Source: Intoshia linei (Eukaryota > Orthonectida > Rhopaluridae). From it: 64,000 bases of DNA. A program made the translations under genes and the position numbers. The first letter of the stretch is position 1. The number at the start of each line of letters is the position of its first letter. The stretch spans positions 1-64,000 of the forward strand of contig LWCA01000006.1 in the NCBI GenBank assembly GCA_001642005.1, written 5' to 3'. This document shows, piece after piece, positions 41,001 through 51,341 of this stretch. The notes below the pieces were generated by a model. It did not search any database and was not told the DNA's origin. It saw nothing but the letters and a program-made list of their open reading frames with translations.

Positions 41001-42202
41001 CTGATTTGCTGTGGTTTTTTAGGAAAATTGACGAATTGATCGAATGGAGCCGTCTCAAAAATGATGAAATTGTTAATATGAACGCCTCAAAGAAATTTTT
41101 TAGTAATGACGAAATATTGGAAATTAATAAACTTTTGCTGAGCCATAGCATGAATAAAAATTATATCGAATGTTACGAACAGTTCTTTATTATGGTGAGT
41201 AGCACTGGAAAAACTCTGTTAACTGCATTTCCAGATAACGCTGAAAAAATTTATAACAAATTAACAACACTGTGTTCCGTAAAAGTCGATTTAATGGTAA
41301 ATTGGCACTCTAAGCAGAATGAGCTCAAATATTTGTACGAAATTTACAAGTTTTTCCGAGAAATATTACAAGTCAATACTTGGCTAGAAAAAAAAAATAT
41401 TTTGGTTCGTTCAGACGATTACGGCGAGACTTTAAAAATCGTGGAAGAAATGTTGATGGAACATGAAAATTTGGAAACGGACATGAATTATATGGGGGAC
41501 AAATTTAATAAAATTAAAAAAGAAACCCAATATGAAAAAGACGAGAATGCATTGCATGAAAAAATTGAGAAAAATTATAAATTTTTTGCATCTAAATATA
41601 AACAATTGTACGTCCCAGATTGGTCCAAAAATTTAGTCAAGACTGAAGTGAAACCTGAAAAACCCCCAAAAATGTCTGTGAATAAAGACCACGAATCCAC
41701 GCATTCCAGTGAAATACAGTCCATGTTTTCCAGCGTTAACCAGAGTGTTAAATTGAGTGTCCTCAGAAAATGCGTCAAAGCTTCTAATGGACGAAAATCG
41801 TCGAATCGTTCTTGGGAAAAAGTTGAAATATCATTAGAAAATGGTATATTATCAACTTACAAAGATATCAAACACGCCAAGAGTAATATTTACTTTAAAA
41901 ATGAAGAACCTTTAATTATATACCAATCCAATTCTGAAATTGCCAACGATTATTCCAAACGACCCCACGTAATACGCTTGAGTTTGACCAACGAAGCCAC
42001 ATATCTTTATAAGTGTTCTACTACTGACGAAATGCAATTGCTGTTAATGAATTTGAATCAACACGCTACTATTCGACCATCTAAAGATTCCATTGGTCGA
42101 TCCATTAGCGTGAAAAGAGAAGATTCTGAAAAGAACGAAAACTTTAGCAAGGACGACTCTAAAAGAAAAAGTTTTTTTTCGAAAAATAAGAAAAAAAAAT
42201 AA
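26041..42202 (+). CDS. beta-spectrin
   Basis: Beta-spectrin crosslinks actin and pairs with alpha-spectrin under the plasma membrane. Exons: 26041-26194, 26234-26385, 26472-26551, 30805-30898, 31703-31872, 31961-32076, 32949-33061, 33102-33289, 33331-33513, 33562-33822, 34615-37675, 37713-38016, 39663-40089, 40152-40356, 40397-42202. The total of 7314 nt gives 2437 residues, normal for conventional beta-spectrin. Two CH domains (about residues 50-290) contain [67 protein letters not shown] and [20 protein letters not shown]. Triple-helix repeats follow; the first keep clear landmarks ([20 protein letters not shown]), while the middle ones in the 3-kb exon are very divergent. A PH-like domain (about residues 2300-2395, [15 protein letters not shown]) and a Lys-rich tail ([13 protein letters not shown]) close the protein. 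Introns 3, 10 and 12 are swollen by repeats; others are as short as 37-41 nt. Confidence 0.96.
27640..28140. repeat. hAT-derived dispersed repeat in spectrin intron 3
   Basis: It shares blocks with 54050-54300 and 55185-55398: a gtagc-gccatatagcc stretch, then CTTGACTTGACATTT-like sequence, 'atggttat' and a CGAAGAGGTCTC end. No open frame. It lies in the 4.25-kb intron 26552-30804, which otherwise holds AT-rich DNA, a Tc1 relic and a palindrome. Confidence 0.45.
29355..30619 (-). mobile_element. degenerate Tc1/mariner element (1265 bp) in spectrin intron 3
   Basis: The ends are inverted: CAGTTGTGGACAAAAAAAGT at the left, and reading inward from the right CAGTTGTGAACAAAAAAAAG. TA follows the right end. 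The length is typical of Tc1. The minus strand holds broken transposase pieces: [16 protein letters not shown] (first catalytic Asp block), and [20 protein letters not shown], the usual QSPDLNPIE block. Frames are broken between these pieces, so the copy is inactive. Confidence 0.8.
30723..30760. repeat. perfect 38-bp palindrome
   Basis: TAATGCGGCTCTTCTATT, AT, then its exact reverse complement: 19 bp per half, with no spacer. It is GC-richer than the flanks. It lies 103 bp right of the Tc1 element and 44 bp left of spectrin exon 4. It could form a cruciform or an RNA hairpin next to the splice acceptor. Origin unknown. Confidence 0.95.
32140..32760 (+). repeat. Helitron-like repeat copy in spectrin intron 6
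   Basis: From 32225 it reads TCCTTACTTATATAATATGC followed by GT-rich sequence, the same 5' end as the copy at 414 but inverted. The 80 bp upstream of that end (32150-32224) also match, inverted, the flank of the 58765 copy (58766-58830). These two copies therefore share more than the element and may be parts of a larger repeat. It fills most of the 872-nt intron 32077-32948. Confidence 0.5.
33995..34460 (-). repeat. minisatellite-type array in spectrin intron 10
   Basis: Degenerate units such as GGTAAAAGTCGATTTTTTCC, GGTTAGTAAAATTTGG and GGTTTGGTAAAATTTTG are the inverse of the 24241-24660 unit. The block from about 33980 (gattcgatttcaaatagtgt) matches 38710-38960, so the same composite repeat occurs in two spectrin introns. 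Confidence 0.65.
38500..39020 (-). repeat. minisatellite-type array in spectrin intron 12
   Basis: In the 1646-nt intron 38017-39662. The block starts TCTACTTAAATCCAACCATT, the inverse of the tail seen at 24850 and 58150. Units of the type GGTAAAAGTCGATTTTTTCC follow. It shares about 250 bp with the array in intron 10. Confidence 0.65.
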
Positions 42203-42704
42203 AAATTTTTGATTAATTTTGTTAAAATAATTATACTATTGAACAAATCTTACAATGTTTTGTTCTTATTATACGAATCAATTAACCTAATTTTTATGAT
42301 CTGTTTCGTGTTGGGATATTGGATTTCTATAGTATTTCAAATATTGAAAGCATTAATTTATTAACTAAATATATTTTGTCGCTAAATGCATCAAAATTAC
42401 ATTATTTTATTATTTGTTTACAGAAAAAGTAATTCATAAGTATAGGCTTTCAGTAATTTATTTAGTTTTATATTATAGGTAATTTTTAAAATTTCATTTA
42501 CTAGTTTAATATGAAAATTTAATTTAAATTATAAATCAGCAAGCCTTAATTCACGATTAATCTTGAATTTTAATTTGTATATTTTATCAAAATCGATTTA
42601 TTACATATTTATATCCACATATCATTTCAAGATCAATATTTAAAAATAAAAACATAATTAACATTTAGTAGATAATTCAAAATTTTCAAGTTACTGAAAT
42701 CAAC
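42203..42704. other. spacer between spectrin and globin-like genes
   Basis: About 500 bp, AT-rich. It should hold the spectrin 3' UTR and the downstream promoter. No open frame or repeat was recognised. Confidence 0.4.
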
Positions 42705-43380
42705 ATGGGATGTTTTTCTTCTAAAAAAGAAACAGTTGAAAATTTAACCACTAAATCCAACAGTTTTGGAAACGTTAAAAAAGTGGATCCTCGTTTGGAG
42801 TTTGAATCCTATCGCCAGTTATTTAATACTAAAAACACTTGGAAAGCAATTTGTCGCCAATTAGAGTCTAATTCCAAGCAAAATTTGATAGAGTAAAAGA
42901 TATTATCTTGTTTAATTCATGTATTTTATTTAGACTTCTTATTGAGCATCCCGAATATGAGGATCTATACCCTAGCATTAAAGATATTGACCCAAACACA
43001 TACTTTACTAACACTACGTTTGAGAACGTATCTCTTAAGTTTTACAACACGTTGGATTTAGCGATGGACTATATAGACAATAACGTTGACAAGTGTATTG
43101 AGATTCTTAATAATGAAGCCGAAAATATGAAGAATTTATCTTTTCCAGCCATATATTTATTGGTATTTGATTTAATTTGAAAAAATTTATACATTTTTAG
43201 CACATGGAAAAATCTTTCCTTAAGGCAGCTCAAATTTGTTTAGAAGATCGATTCACTCAACAAGCTAAAAATAACTTGACAGTGTTGTATCATTTTATCA
43301 AATCGACAATGATACCCATATTAGATAAAAATTCTCCACTTAAATTAGAAGAAATTAACATTGAACATAAAAATTCCTAA
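42705..43380 (+). CDS. globin-X-like protein, predicted N-acylated, heme histidines not found
   Basis: Exons 42705-42892, 42934-43162, 43201-43380; 597 nt, 198 residues, with phases that join cleanly. The N-terminus MGCFSSKK fits N-myristoylation at Gly2 plus palmitoylation at Cys3, as known for globin X, so the protein is likely membrane-bound. Globin landmarks: KNTWKAICRQL (A helix), LLIEHPEYEDLYPSIKDID (B-C helices and CD corner), YNTLDLAMDYID (E helix), SFLKAAQICLEDRFTQQAKN and LYHFIKSTM (G-H helices). By hand alignment Val replaces the distal His (E7), and Ala sits where the proximal His (F8) should be; a His lies five residues further on. If that is right, the protein cannot bind heme in the usual way. 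The fold assignment is fairly secure; the residue alignment is less so. Confidence 0.62.
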
Positions 43381-46300
43381 TACGTTATTGCACGTAATAA
43401 CATTTTTCCTAATTAAATTTAAACTATAAATATATTTTTACACAAACTTGTATCTTATGTTTAAAATTTAAATTTCCATCATCGACTTTAAAATGGTCTG
43501 GGATCATGATTAAACTTAAACATGACAAAATTTTAGGTTTTATTACTAATACGGTAAAATCCGCTTTTTTGGTTTTTTAATAATGTAATACTCATCTCAT
43601 CATTCAGTACATCATTTAAAAAATGCGGCCTATATTTATATAAAGTGGAGACATAAACCACTTTCAGAAACAGTGATTCAAATGCTTTTAATATTGCAAT
43701 TGTATAAATAATTGATAAATCTATTTATTAATTTTCACCTCTTTAGTCTATCGTTTCTAGACTGTTTATCAATTACTATCATTTTAAAATTTTTAGCTTA
43801 ATTTAATTAAAGTGCTTTGAAATATATTTTTAAGGTTAATATCCACTAACAATGCTTCAAAGTTTTGTTTCATTTAATTTAATATTTATTTATGTCTTTA
43901 TGTGGCAAAACATTTGATATAATTGTTAAATCATCAAGATAAAGCGGAAATTAATTTAAATGTTTTAAATGTAATATGTATAATAATAAATTGTGTAAAA
44001 GAAATGAACAATCTGTTATATAAATATCAATAGGAGAGATTAAAAAAATCACCTTTTTTATCAATATTAATTTAGTATTGTAGACTATATTCTATGTTTG
44101 ATATTATAAGACATTTAGGATTATATTTACAATTATTATTAACATTTTTAATCCTTTTTATGATTGACTAGCTTGACAGTTATGTACATCGTACAAACAG
44201 AAGCTAGCTCTGCCGAGGGCCGATTTTTTCATTGGGTACAAACACTGAGTGTTAAATTTTAAAAACAATTTAAGTATGGCTACAAGCGTCATAAATGACA
44301 TGAAATCTATAAAAAAGTATTAAGGTAGTGTTATTCTACCGCCCTTAATAAATTTTTTAATGTAGAATAGAAATTTTAGTAGATGAGTACGATTTAAAAC
44401 TCAATTTAAATTTTGACCCGAATATCAAAAAAACAATGCCATTCTATTCTAACATGAACAATTTAATTAAAACAGAAAAAATATTTATTTTCAGATTAAC
44501 AAATTACAATATTTTGTATATTTACTGTTAGTATTTTTATTTTTTGATTATTTTATCTAGGATTTGATAACGATAAATTAGTTAAATAAATATTTACATC
44601 TTCACTTACATTTTTATGGTCAAACCCCCAAATTACCCGTTTTTTTAAAAATGAATCAAATCACAGCATTATATGAAACATACATTCTGAATAGTTTTTA
44701 AAATCATGAGTATTATGATAAATCACAACCTCAAAAACTGAAAATAAATTAAAAAATAAGACTTAAAATTAAAAAGTGACCCTCGACCTAGCTAACTGTT
44801 GTTTGTACAAAATATATAGCAGTCAAGCTAGTATTGTACAAAATGAACATTAAATTAATCTAAAGTTTTCATAATTCCAACAAATTCGTGAAATTTTCCA
44901 GGCAAATTTTCCACCAAAAATTTCGTCAGACCCCACAATTGAGGCCTAGGCCTCAAGGTTAGGAAACACTGATCTAAATGAATACGATATTAACTAGATA
45001 AGTACGATTGAAAACTAATTTTTAATTATTAACAAATTTGCTTTAAATATAAAATATGTTATGCCTAAAAACCAAAAAAAATTACGACACCACCTTAATA
45101 TCAACAATTAAATTAAAACAGACAAAATATTTATTTATAACTAACATTTGTATATTTGATAATAATTTAATTTTCTTATTTTTATTTTTGGATTCATTTT
45201 TCTTGGGTTTTATAATGATAGATTAGTCAATGAATATTTATATAGTCTTTTATTTTATTTTATTTTTTTAAATAAGCATATATATTGATGTAATTTTTAT
45301 CACATCAGGTTAATTTTCTAAATTATTCATATTATATTTAGCTCCAAAATAGATAAACGTCAAGAATTTAATTTTTAGATTATTTAAATAAATATTTAGT
45401 CTTTTAGTTTATTTTTTTACACCTGTAAATTTTTTTAAATTCTAGAGATGTTTTCATTAAAAACAGAACGGTAACTTGTGGTTTTGGCCCTGAAAATATA
45501 ATTTTTTTAAATTTACATTTATGGTAATGTTTATGATTTTAAAATCCGCATCAGCTTATATATTTTTTTAAATTCTCCAACACGTTTGATTTTCAATACT
45601 TAAATAGGTCTAGATTTTAGAATTTATTATAATAGCATTCTAGGTATAATTATACTTAGACTTTAAGTATAAAAAAATAATAAGTCTAATATTTACTACA
45701 TAAAAATTGTAGTTTCATACATTTCAAACTACAATTACAAGTCTGTACAAATAATTTGTATTAAATTTGTAACGGCTAAAATTTTTGACACAGTATGTGC
45801 TAAAATTCTGGAATAGTAAAGCAGATGTAATTGGTTATATTTGTATAACGTTTATATAATGACATACTGTTTAGCGTAATAAATTAGTAATAACACTTCA
45901 ATATGCCTTTCAAGGATGTAGTATGCGGTGCAACAAAGAGAATTTAGCTTAGTCTTCATTTGTTGATTATGGATCATTTCAACGTTCAATTAATGAACTA
46001 CAAAAATTGGTTAATTGGATGATAACTACAGTGTAAAAATCTTGTAATGTGCTAATAAGCAAAATGCATGGTCTTTATAATTAATATTTGAGAATTTTCA
46101 TTTTATAATAATTAATCTTACAATCGTTACGAAAATGAAAGTTAAATCAAAACGTAAAATATTTAAAAAAGCAAGTGCGGAAAAATGTAATTATTTTAAA
46201 AATTATTCATTTCTAACTCGGTGTACTCACTAACCTTAAAAAACAAAGTTTTTTAAGTTAATATAAATTTAAAATTAACTATGTTTAGGTTCGTGTTACT

Positions 46301-47801
46301 TTTAACTTGGGGTAAACGATGGAATTACAATTAATTGTACTATTATTTGTTAAATATTAATTACTGTTAAGATACAGTAGTAACTTAACTTATTAACCAT
46401 TTCGTAACGGATATATTACATGATGTACTATGAAATAATTTTTGAAAATGTATCCTTATCTTTTCAGTATATCATCGTCTCTATGTCGTCAGAATAGAAT
46501 AAAAAAATGGTTCTTGCAAAAAGATTGCAGAATTAAATTCTCTAATGAAATTGTCTAAACTTCCTCAGTACAGTGGACCTTCGATTATACGTATAGTAAG
46601 TTTAAAATTTTTTCTAAAACAATTGTAAATGACTGAAAAGAAATGGCACAATAAAAATAATTTTACTGTACTTGTAACTATGGCGACACAACTTCACATT
46701 GTAAAATAGGAAATATGCCAGGTTGGAAAACCCCAAAAATGTAACAAAATAGATATTTACAGAATTATAAAATTTGTTTGACTGTGAAGACGTTTATTTC
46801 AGAAGAGAGGTAATGAAAATTAAATTTCTTTCTGATTGTTTGACTTAGATTTAAAGAATAACTAATTATGTACCGATAAACCCCTAATTTAAGTTAGTGA
46901 GGAAAAAAAATACGTTTAATTAAATTTATATACAGCAATGTTACAGCAAATTTGAAGCAAAAAAACATTTGCTATTATAAATATATAATTTTAGCGCACA
47001 AATTAAACTTCAAATAAACTAAAATTGATTGTATGTATTTATTTTGAGTTACACTATAAAGTTTACGAGTGATGGCAAAAGGTGTTATTGCAAATTGCAA
47101 TACAATGTGTATTACACACTAAACGTATATTTCAACTCACAGTAATTAAATTTACAAGAAATAAATTCCATGAGTAAACAAAGTTCACCTGCGTTTCATT
47201 AAAATTTAAAAATTTACAAAAACTTTTTGAAAAATGTTATTCATTTTTACATTCAATTTTTGTAATTATTTTTTAACTGAAATTATTTCAAAATGTATAT
47301 CCATGCAGCTTTAAATGAAGGATAAAAATAAATTTTTTTTTAAAAAAGAATAATAGCTGTAAATAAAAACTAGCACGTCTCAATCTTATTAATTTAAATG
47401 GATCTAATTTTGACTCTATAAAAGTTTTACAAGACTTGTCTACAAGAAAACTAAATTTTAAGTCAAATCATTATTTGTATTAGTAACATTGGTAATTAGA
47501 TAAAGATTTAATTTAACCATTCAGTTGGTACATAATTATAAAATATTGTAAAGGATTGTTACTAATAAACTTAATATTGTGTTGGATTGATACTTTTATA
47601 GCACAATTTTGTATTGGATTGTTACCATTTAAACTGAATCTACATAAATTTAAACATAATAGTCTGCATAATTCTTATCATTTCTGCATTTGCTATATAT
47701 TTTTCATTCTATATCTTTGTACATAACAAACGTTTCTTTTTTTACAGCTTTGAAAACCACCAATGTATTATTTTTAATATTTATTAAATTTATTAAAACA
47801 A
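43381..47801. other. 4.4-kb repeat-rich intergenic region
   Basis: No gene can be supported. Recognisable contents: a TIR-like element at 44167-44832; a hAT-type terminus ending at 44971 (inward minus-strand reading CAGTGTTTCCTAACCTTGAG); a fragment of the Helitron-like family at about 45470-45600; and a pogo/Tigger-like end at 46573 (CAGTGGACCTTCGATTATAC). The remainder, including 46600-47800, is plain AT-rich DNA that should contain the MED26 promoter. Confidence 0.5.
44167..44832. mobile_element. TIR-like element with hairpin ends (MITE or inverted Helitron tails)
   Basis: Left end ACTAGCTTGACAGTTATGTA; right end, read inward, ACTAGCTTGACTGCTATATA. Homology continues for about 50 bp (GTACAAACA..TAGC..CGAGGG). 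Outer flanks share ATTG, a possible 4-bp target duplication. Related single ends lie at 51223-51266 and 54575-54630. Each end also shows a GTTTGTAC...GTACATAAC-type hairpin a few bases before CTAG, which is how Helitron 3' ends look. Two inverted Helitron tails are therefore an alternative. Non-coding. Confidence 0.5.
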
Positions 47802-49781
47802 ATGGAATTGAGTTATAGTGAGTTTACCGAGTTTAATTTAAATGAATGCACAGTTTAATTATTTTAATTTCAGTTATGTCGGCAATGTTAAAACCTTCAC
47901 CACAAACTGTATCCCTTGAAAGAAACCACATGTCGAATCTTCGACTGAATAAAAATGAGAACATTAAATTTAATGGAATTTCTGATAACTTTAGTATTGA
48001 AGAAGCTAAAGCCAAACTAGAAAATGTTTATGATAGAGAAACAAAAGTAAGGCTAATTTATTTAACGTTTTCGTGTTTTGGGTAAAATTTATGTAATTTT
48101 TTTAAGATTTGAATTTATTAATTTATTTGACATACTAATATATTATTGTAAGATGATAAAATCAATTAATGTTGTCAAGGAAGTTATCAATAAATTAGAA
48201 AATTGCAGAATTAGCAAATTGGAATTAGAGGTATGTTTCAGGATTATAAAAACATTTTAAAATAAAAAAACAATCAAATTTATTATTTATTTATAGAGAA
48301 CGTTAATAGGACGATTGTTAAATGAAGTTCGCAAGAGTATTACTGACGTGGAAACAGCAAAAAGAACAAAGTCATTGATTAAACAATGGCAAAATGTTAT
48401 TGCTGGTAAGTCAACACCCAAAATTAGTACAAATCAAAACGGCAAATCTACCAAAATAGCTAATTTACCACAAGAATTACCTAAACGTCCCTCTTTAAAA
48501 ATAAAAATAAAACCATTACTAAAAAAAAATAATGAGAATCCCAATGTAAATATAAATAATACGGATTTGTATCAAAAAAAAGTTAAAACTACCATGGAAC
48601 TTATGGGTTCCTTGAAGAGGAGTGGAGATTTAAGAATAAACAAGAGCAGTTCAGTTAAAAAAATTAAATATGATATTGACAAGAAATGTGTAGAGCCGAT
48701 AAATTATGCTCTATTGGCTAATAAGCGTATTAAAAAGGTTAAAAAACCTAAGAATGGAAAAAGTATAGATAAAATGGATGATTACAGCGAAATATCCATT
48801 AGTACCAATGTTGAAACTCTAACGAACGTTTCTTCACCGCCAGAACCAGAACTTAATGTTGAGATGAAAGATGTATGCTTTTCAGTTAATAATATTGAGC
48901 CGGTATCAGAACCAGTTTCCGTCGTAACTACACTGTTTAAACCAGAAATTATCGAAAAATTAATAGTCACTCCAAAAATTATAGAAAAACCAATTGTATA
49001 CAGAACATTACCTACTATGAAATTTTTAAATGAAATGGATAGTAAAAGAGCAAAAGAAAATAAACCCATTTTTGAAAGGTCTAAAAAAATGTTTGCTAAT
49101 TTAGACATTGAATATAAAGATACTGATCCCATGAAAGAACTAGATTTATCAAAAATCAATATTAACGATGAGGGTTCCGATGACAAGTATTATACCATCG
49201 ACATCCATAGGCAATTTACTCACGATGGTCGTCGTGTTTCACCTGTTCGAATTCCAAAAGATAGATTTAAACTGAACGTTCCCACGAAACAGACGTCCAT
49301 GAGAAACGTGAAAAACTCAGTTGATTTAGTTTCTAGAGTAAATTATTATACTAGCCTCTTTACTCCCACTGATGTAAGTATATCAGAATCTTTGAATGAT
49401 ACTAGTTCTACATTAACTGCTTTATCTGCAAAGTTTGAAGCAACTGTGGTTACTCCTGGTACACCATTAATTTCTCATGTTGCCATAATTCCTCCTACAA
49501 TTAGCCTTGAAACAAAAAATTTTTATCTTAACTATGAGAATATAGTTAAATTGCCACCCACCACTGTCACGTACGAAAGTGAAAAGTCTATTCATCCCAA
49601 AAATTGGACGGACGATGATAAAAAATTTTGTAAAGACATTTCACATCGTTATTTAAACACTGAATGGGAAGGTATGAACGGTATTAGCATGGATGGAAAA
49701 TTTACTCGCTGGACGGAAAAAATATACACCACATCTTATGATGGTTATCCTATGGTACTGAAACCTTATGTTGAAAAATAA
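47802..49781 (+). CDS. MED26: Mediator complex subunit 26
   Basis: MED26 links Mediator to TFIID and elongation factors for RNA polymerase II. Exons 47802-47817 (MELSY), 47874-48046, 48153-48230, 48297-49781; 1752 nt, 583 residues. The start is chosen because the 16-nt first exon ends in a perfect gtgagttt donor and joins in frame. The N-terminal TFIIS/LW-type domain spans about residues 40-130: VVKEVINKLENCRISKLELE, then RTLIGRLLNEVRKSITDVET and KRTKSLIKQW, matching 'LGKLINDVRKK...LAKRAKKLLRSW'. The middle is a long, low-complexity Lys/Ser/Pro region. The C-terminus WEGMNGISMDGKFTRWTEKI ending in LKPYVEK matches the Mediator-binding tail of MED26 (WPGVNG...W..W...LPYVCLD). A poly(A) signal AATAAA lies at 49842. 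Confidence 0.9.
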
Positions 49782-49841
49782 TTTCAATTAAAATTTTACA
49801 ATTATTGTATATAACTAAAAGTTATAATTGTTAATTTTGTA

Positions 49842-49847
49842 AATAAA
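49842..49847 (+). promoter_or_regulatory. likely poly(A) signal of MED26
   Basis: AATAAA lies 61 nt after the MED26 stop, followed by a T/GT-rich stretch (TTCGTTTGTATTTTATG). The position is normal for a cleavage signal, although AATAAA is common by chance here. Confidence 0.45.
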
Positions 49848-50199
49848 ATATATTGTAAAGTTCGTTTGTATTTTATGATTGGTCAACATTTAACCCCGGT
49901 GCTGGTTTACACTAATAAAACATTAAAATTTCCGCCATTAAAATTAAAATTTGTTTTTTTAGTGTTTACCTAGCTATGACTGTCATATTGTTAAATATAT
50001 AATTTAAATTTTATCTAAAAAATTTTTAAAACAGTTACCTGCAGTACACACCTAAAATAAAATAAATTTGTTGAAATCAAAATCTTTCTTCACGAATCTT
50101 ATCTTGTATGAAACAGAATTTAAAAGTACTCATACGAATGAACTGAGTACGAAATGATTTACGTCTACATCAAGCGTAATTAATAAATTAAAAATGGAT

Positions 50200-50860
50200 T
50201 ACAAAATAAAAATGTTAACAATGTAAGTTTATAATATTAACAAAAAATATTTTTGATTCATGATTTTACACCACCATGCTTTTTAAATTTGTTTTGTGAA
50301 ATCGTTGTTCATATATTCCCAATGTTTGGTCAAACCGTTATCCCTTCTCGTCCGAGAAAGCACCCCAATATCGTACAAATAAATTAGCATGAGAATTATA
50401 ATCAAATTATATTTATATAAACACTTTGATTCATCTTGATCACTCATTTTATAATCAGTGTCTTCCACTGTAGGTGCATATTCATATATAAAAATATTTC
50501 CATACATTTTCACCTTTTTAAGTGTAATTTTAGATGAAAGCGTACCAGGATAATTGCGCAGTTTAAATTTTTTTATTCAATAACTTCGCTTGACAAAAAT
50601 AGCATTCTTCTGGATGATACTTGGGTGTAGTCCAAATGTGTGGTAATTCAAACATAGGTTTTTCTTTTCTCAATGTCGTACAGCCACATAAATTTAGGCG
50701 TCCAAATGTGATCTGTTACATCAATTGAAAAATCACATTGGTAGAATTTTAAATTTTCATTTATTGCATATGATTTTTTTGATTTAACTAAATAAATACC
50801 ACAAGTGAAGATTCGGTTAATTATTGATACATAATTGTTATTTTTAAGTATTTAGTAAAT
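50200..50860 (-). pseudogene. broken coding-like region, unidentified
   Basis: Minus-strand frames read FYQCDFSIDVTDHIWTPKFM..LYDIEKR (about 50805-50665), then after a shift FELPHIWTTPKYHPEECYFC (about 50657-50600). Next comes a frame at 50513-50283 with one hydrophobic segment (LIIILMLIYLYDIGVL). The 'W..P..H..ECYFC' signature resembles an uncharacterised, transposon-linked insect protein family, recalled rather than checked. The frames do not join through clear splice sites, so this is probably a relic; a small real gene cannot be excluded. Confidence 0.35.
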
Positions 50861-51222
50861 TGGTACTGAATATATGTCATCACATTGAAAATGACAAAAT
50901 AGGTTTTTATAATTTTATTTTTTCTGGAATTTATGCTATTTATGACAATTTTTAGGATTGGACTGTTTTTACTTTATTTTTAATATTATAGACATATTCT
51001 GTCTAATAAATTAAAAAAATGGGATAACAATTGTTTTTAAATTTCTTGACGCAAATGTTAACAAACAAAAAATTAAGGTGGAATAATTCACTTTAAAGTA
51101 AAAAGTAATGTGATATGATGATTCCACCTGAAAAAAATTTATAATATTAAATAGTAGGATTTTTTAGTTAGATTTTCAACGTGAATTTATTTTTTAAGTA
51201 TAATAAAAATGTTCCCTTGGCA

Positions 51223-51266
51223 AAGCTAAATCCTGTTTGTACATATTACATAACAGTTAACCTGGT
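51223..51266 (+). repeat. hairpin-type element end (Helitron-3'-like or TIR)
   Basis: GGCAAAGCTAAATCCTGTTT, then GTACATATTACATAAC (hairpin arms GTTTGTAC/GTACATAAC type), ending CTGG followed by T. It belongs to the family of ends at 44167, 44832 and 54575. No partner end was found nearby. Confidence 0.45.
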
Positions 51267-51341
51267 GTTTATATATAAATAATGAAACAAAAATAAATAT
51301 CAACTGATAAGTTGATAAATTGATTATTGACACAAATAAAA

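Noticed and set aside
48782-49186. 134-codon minus-strand frame
   Set aside because: Antisense shadow of the large MED26 exon.
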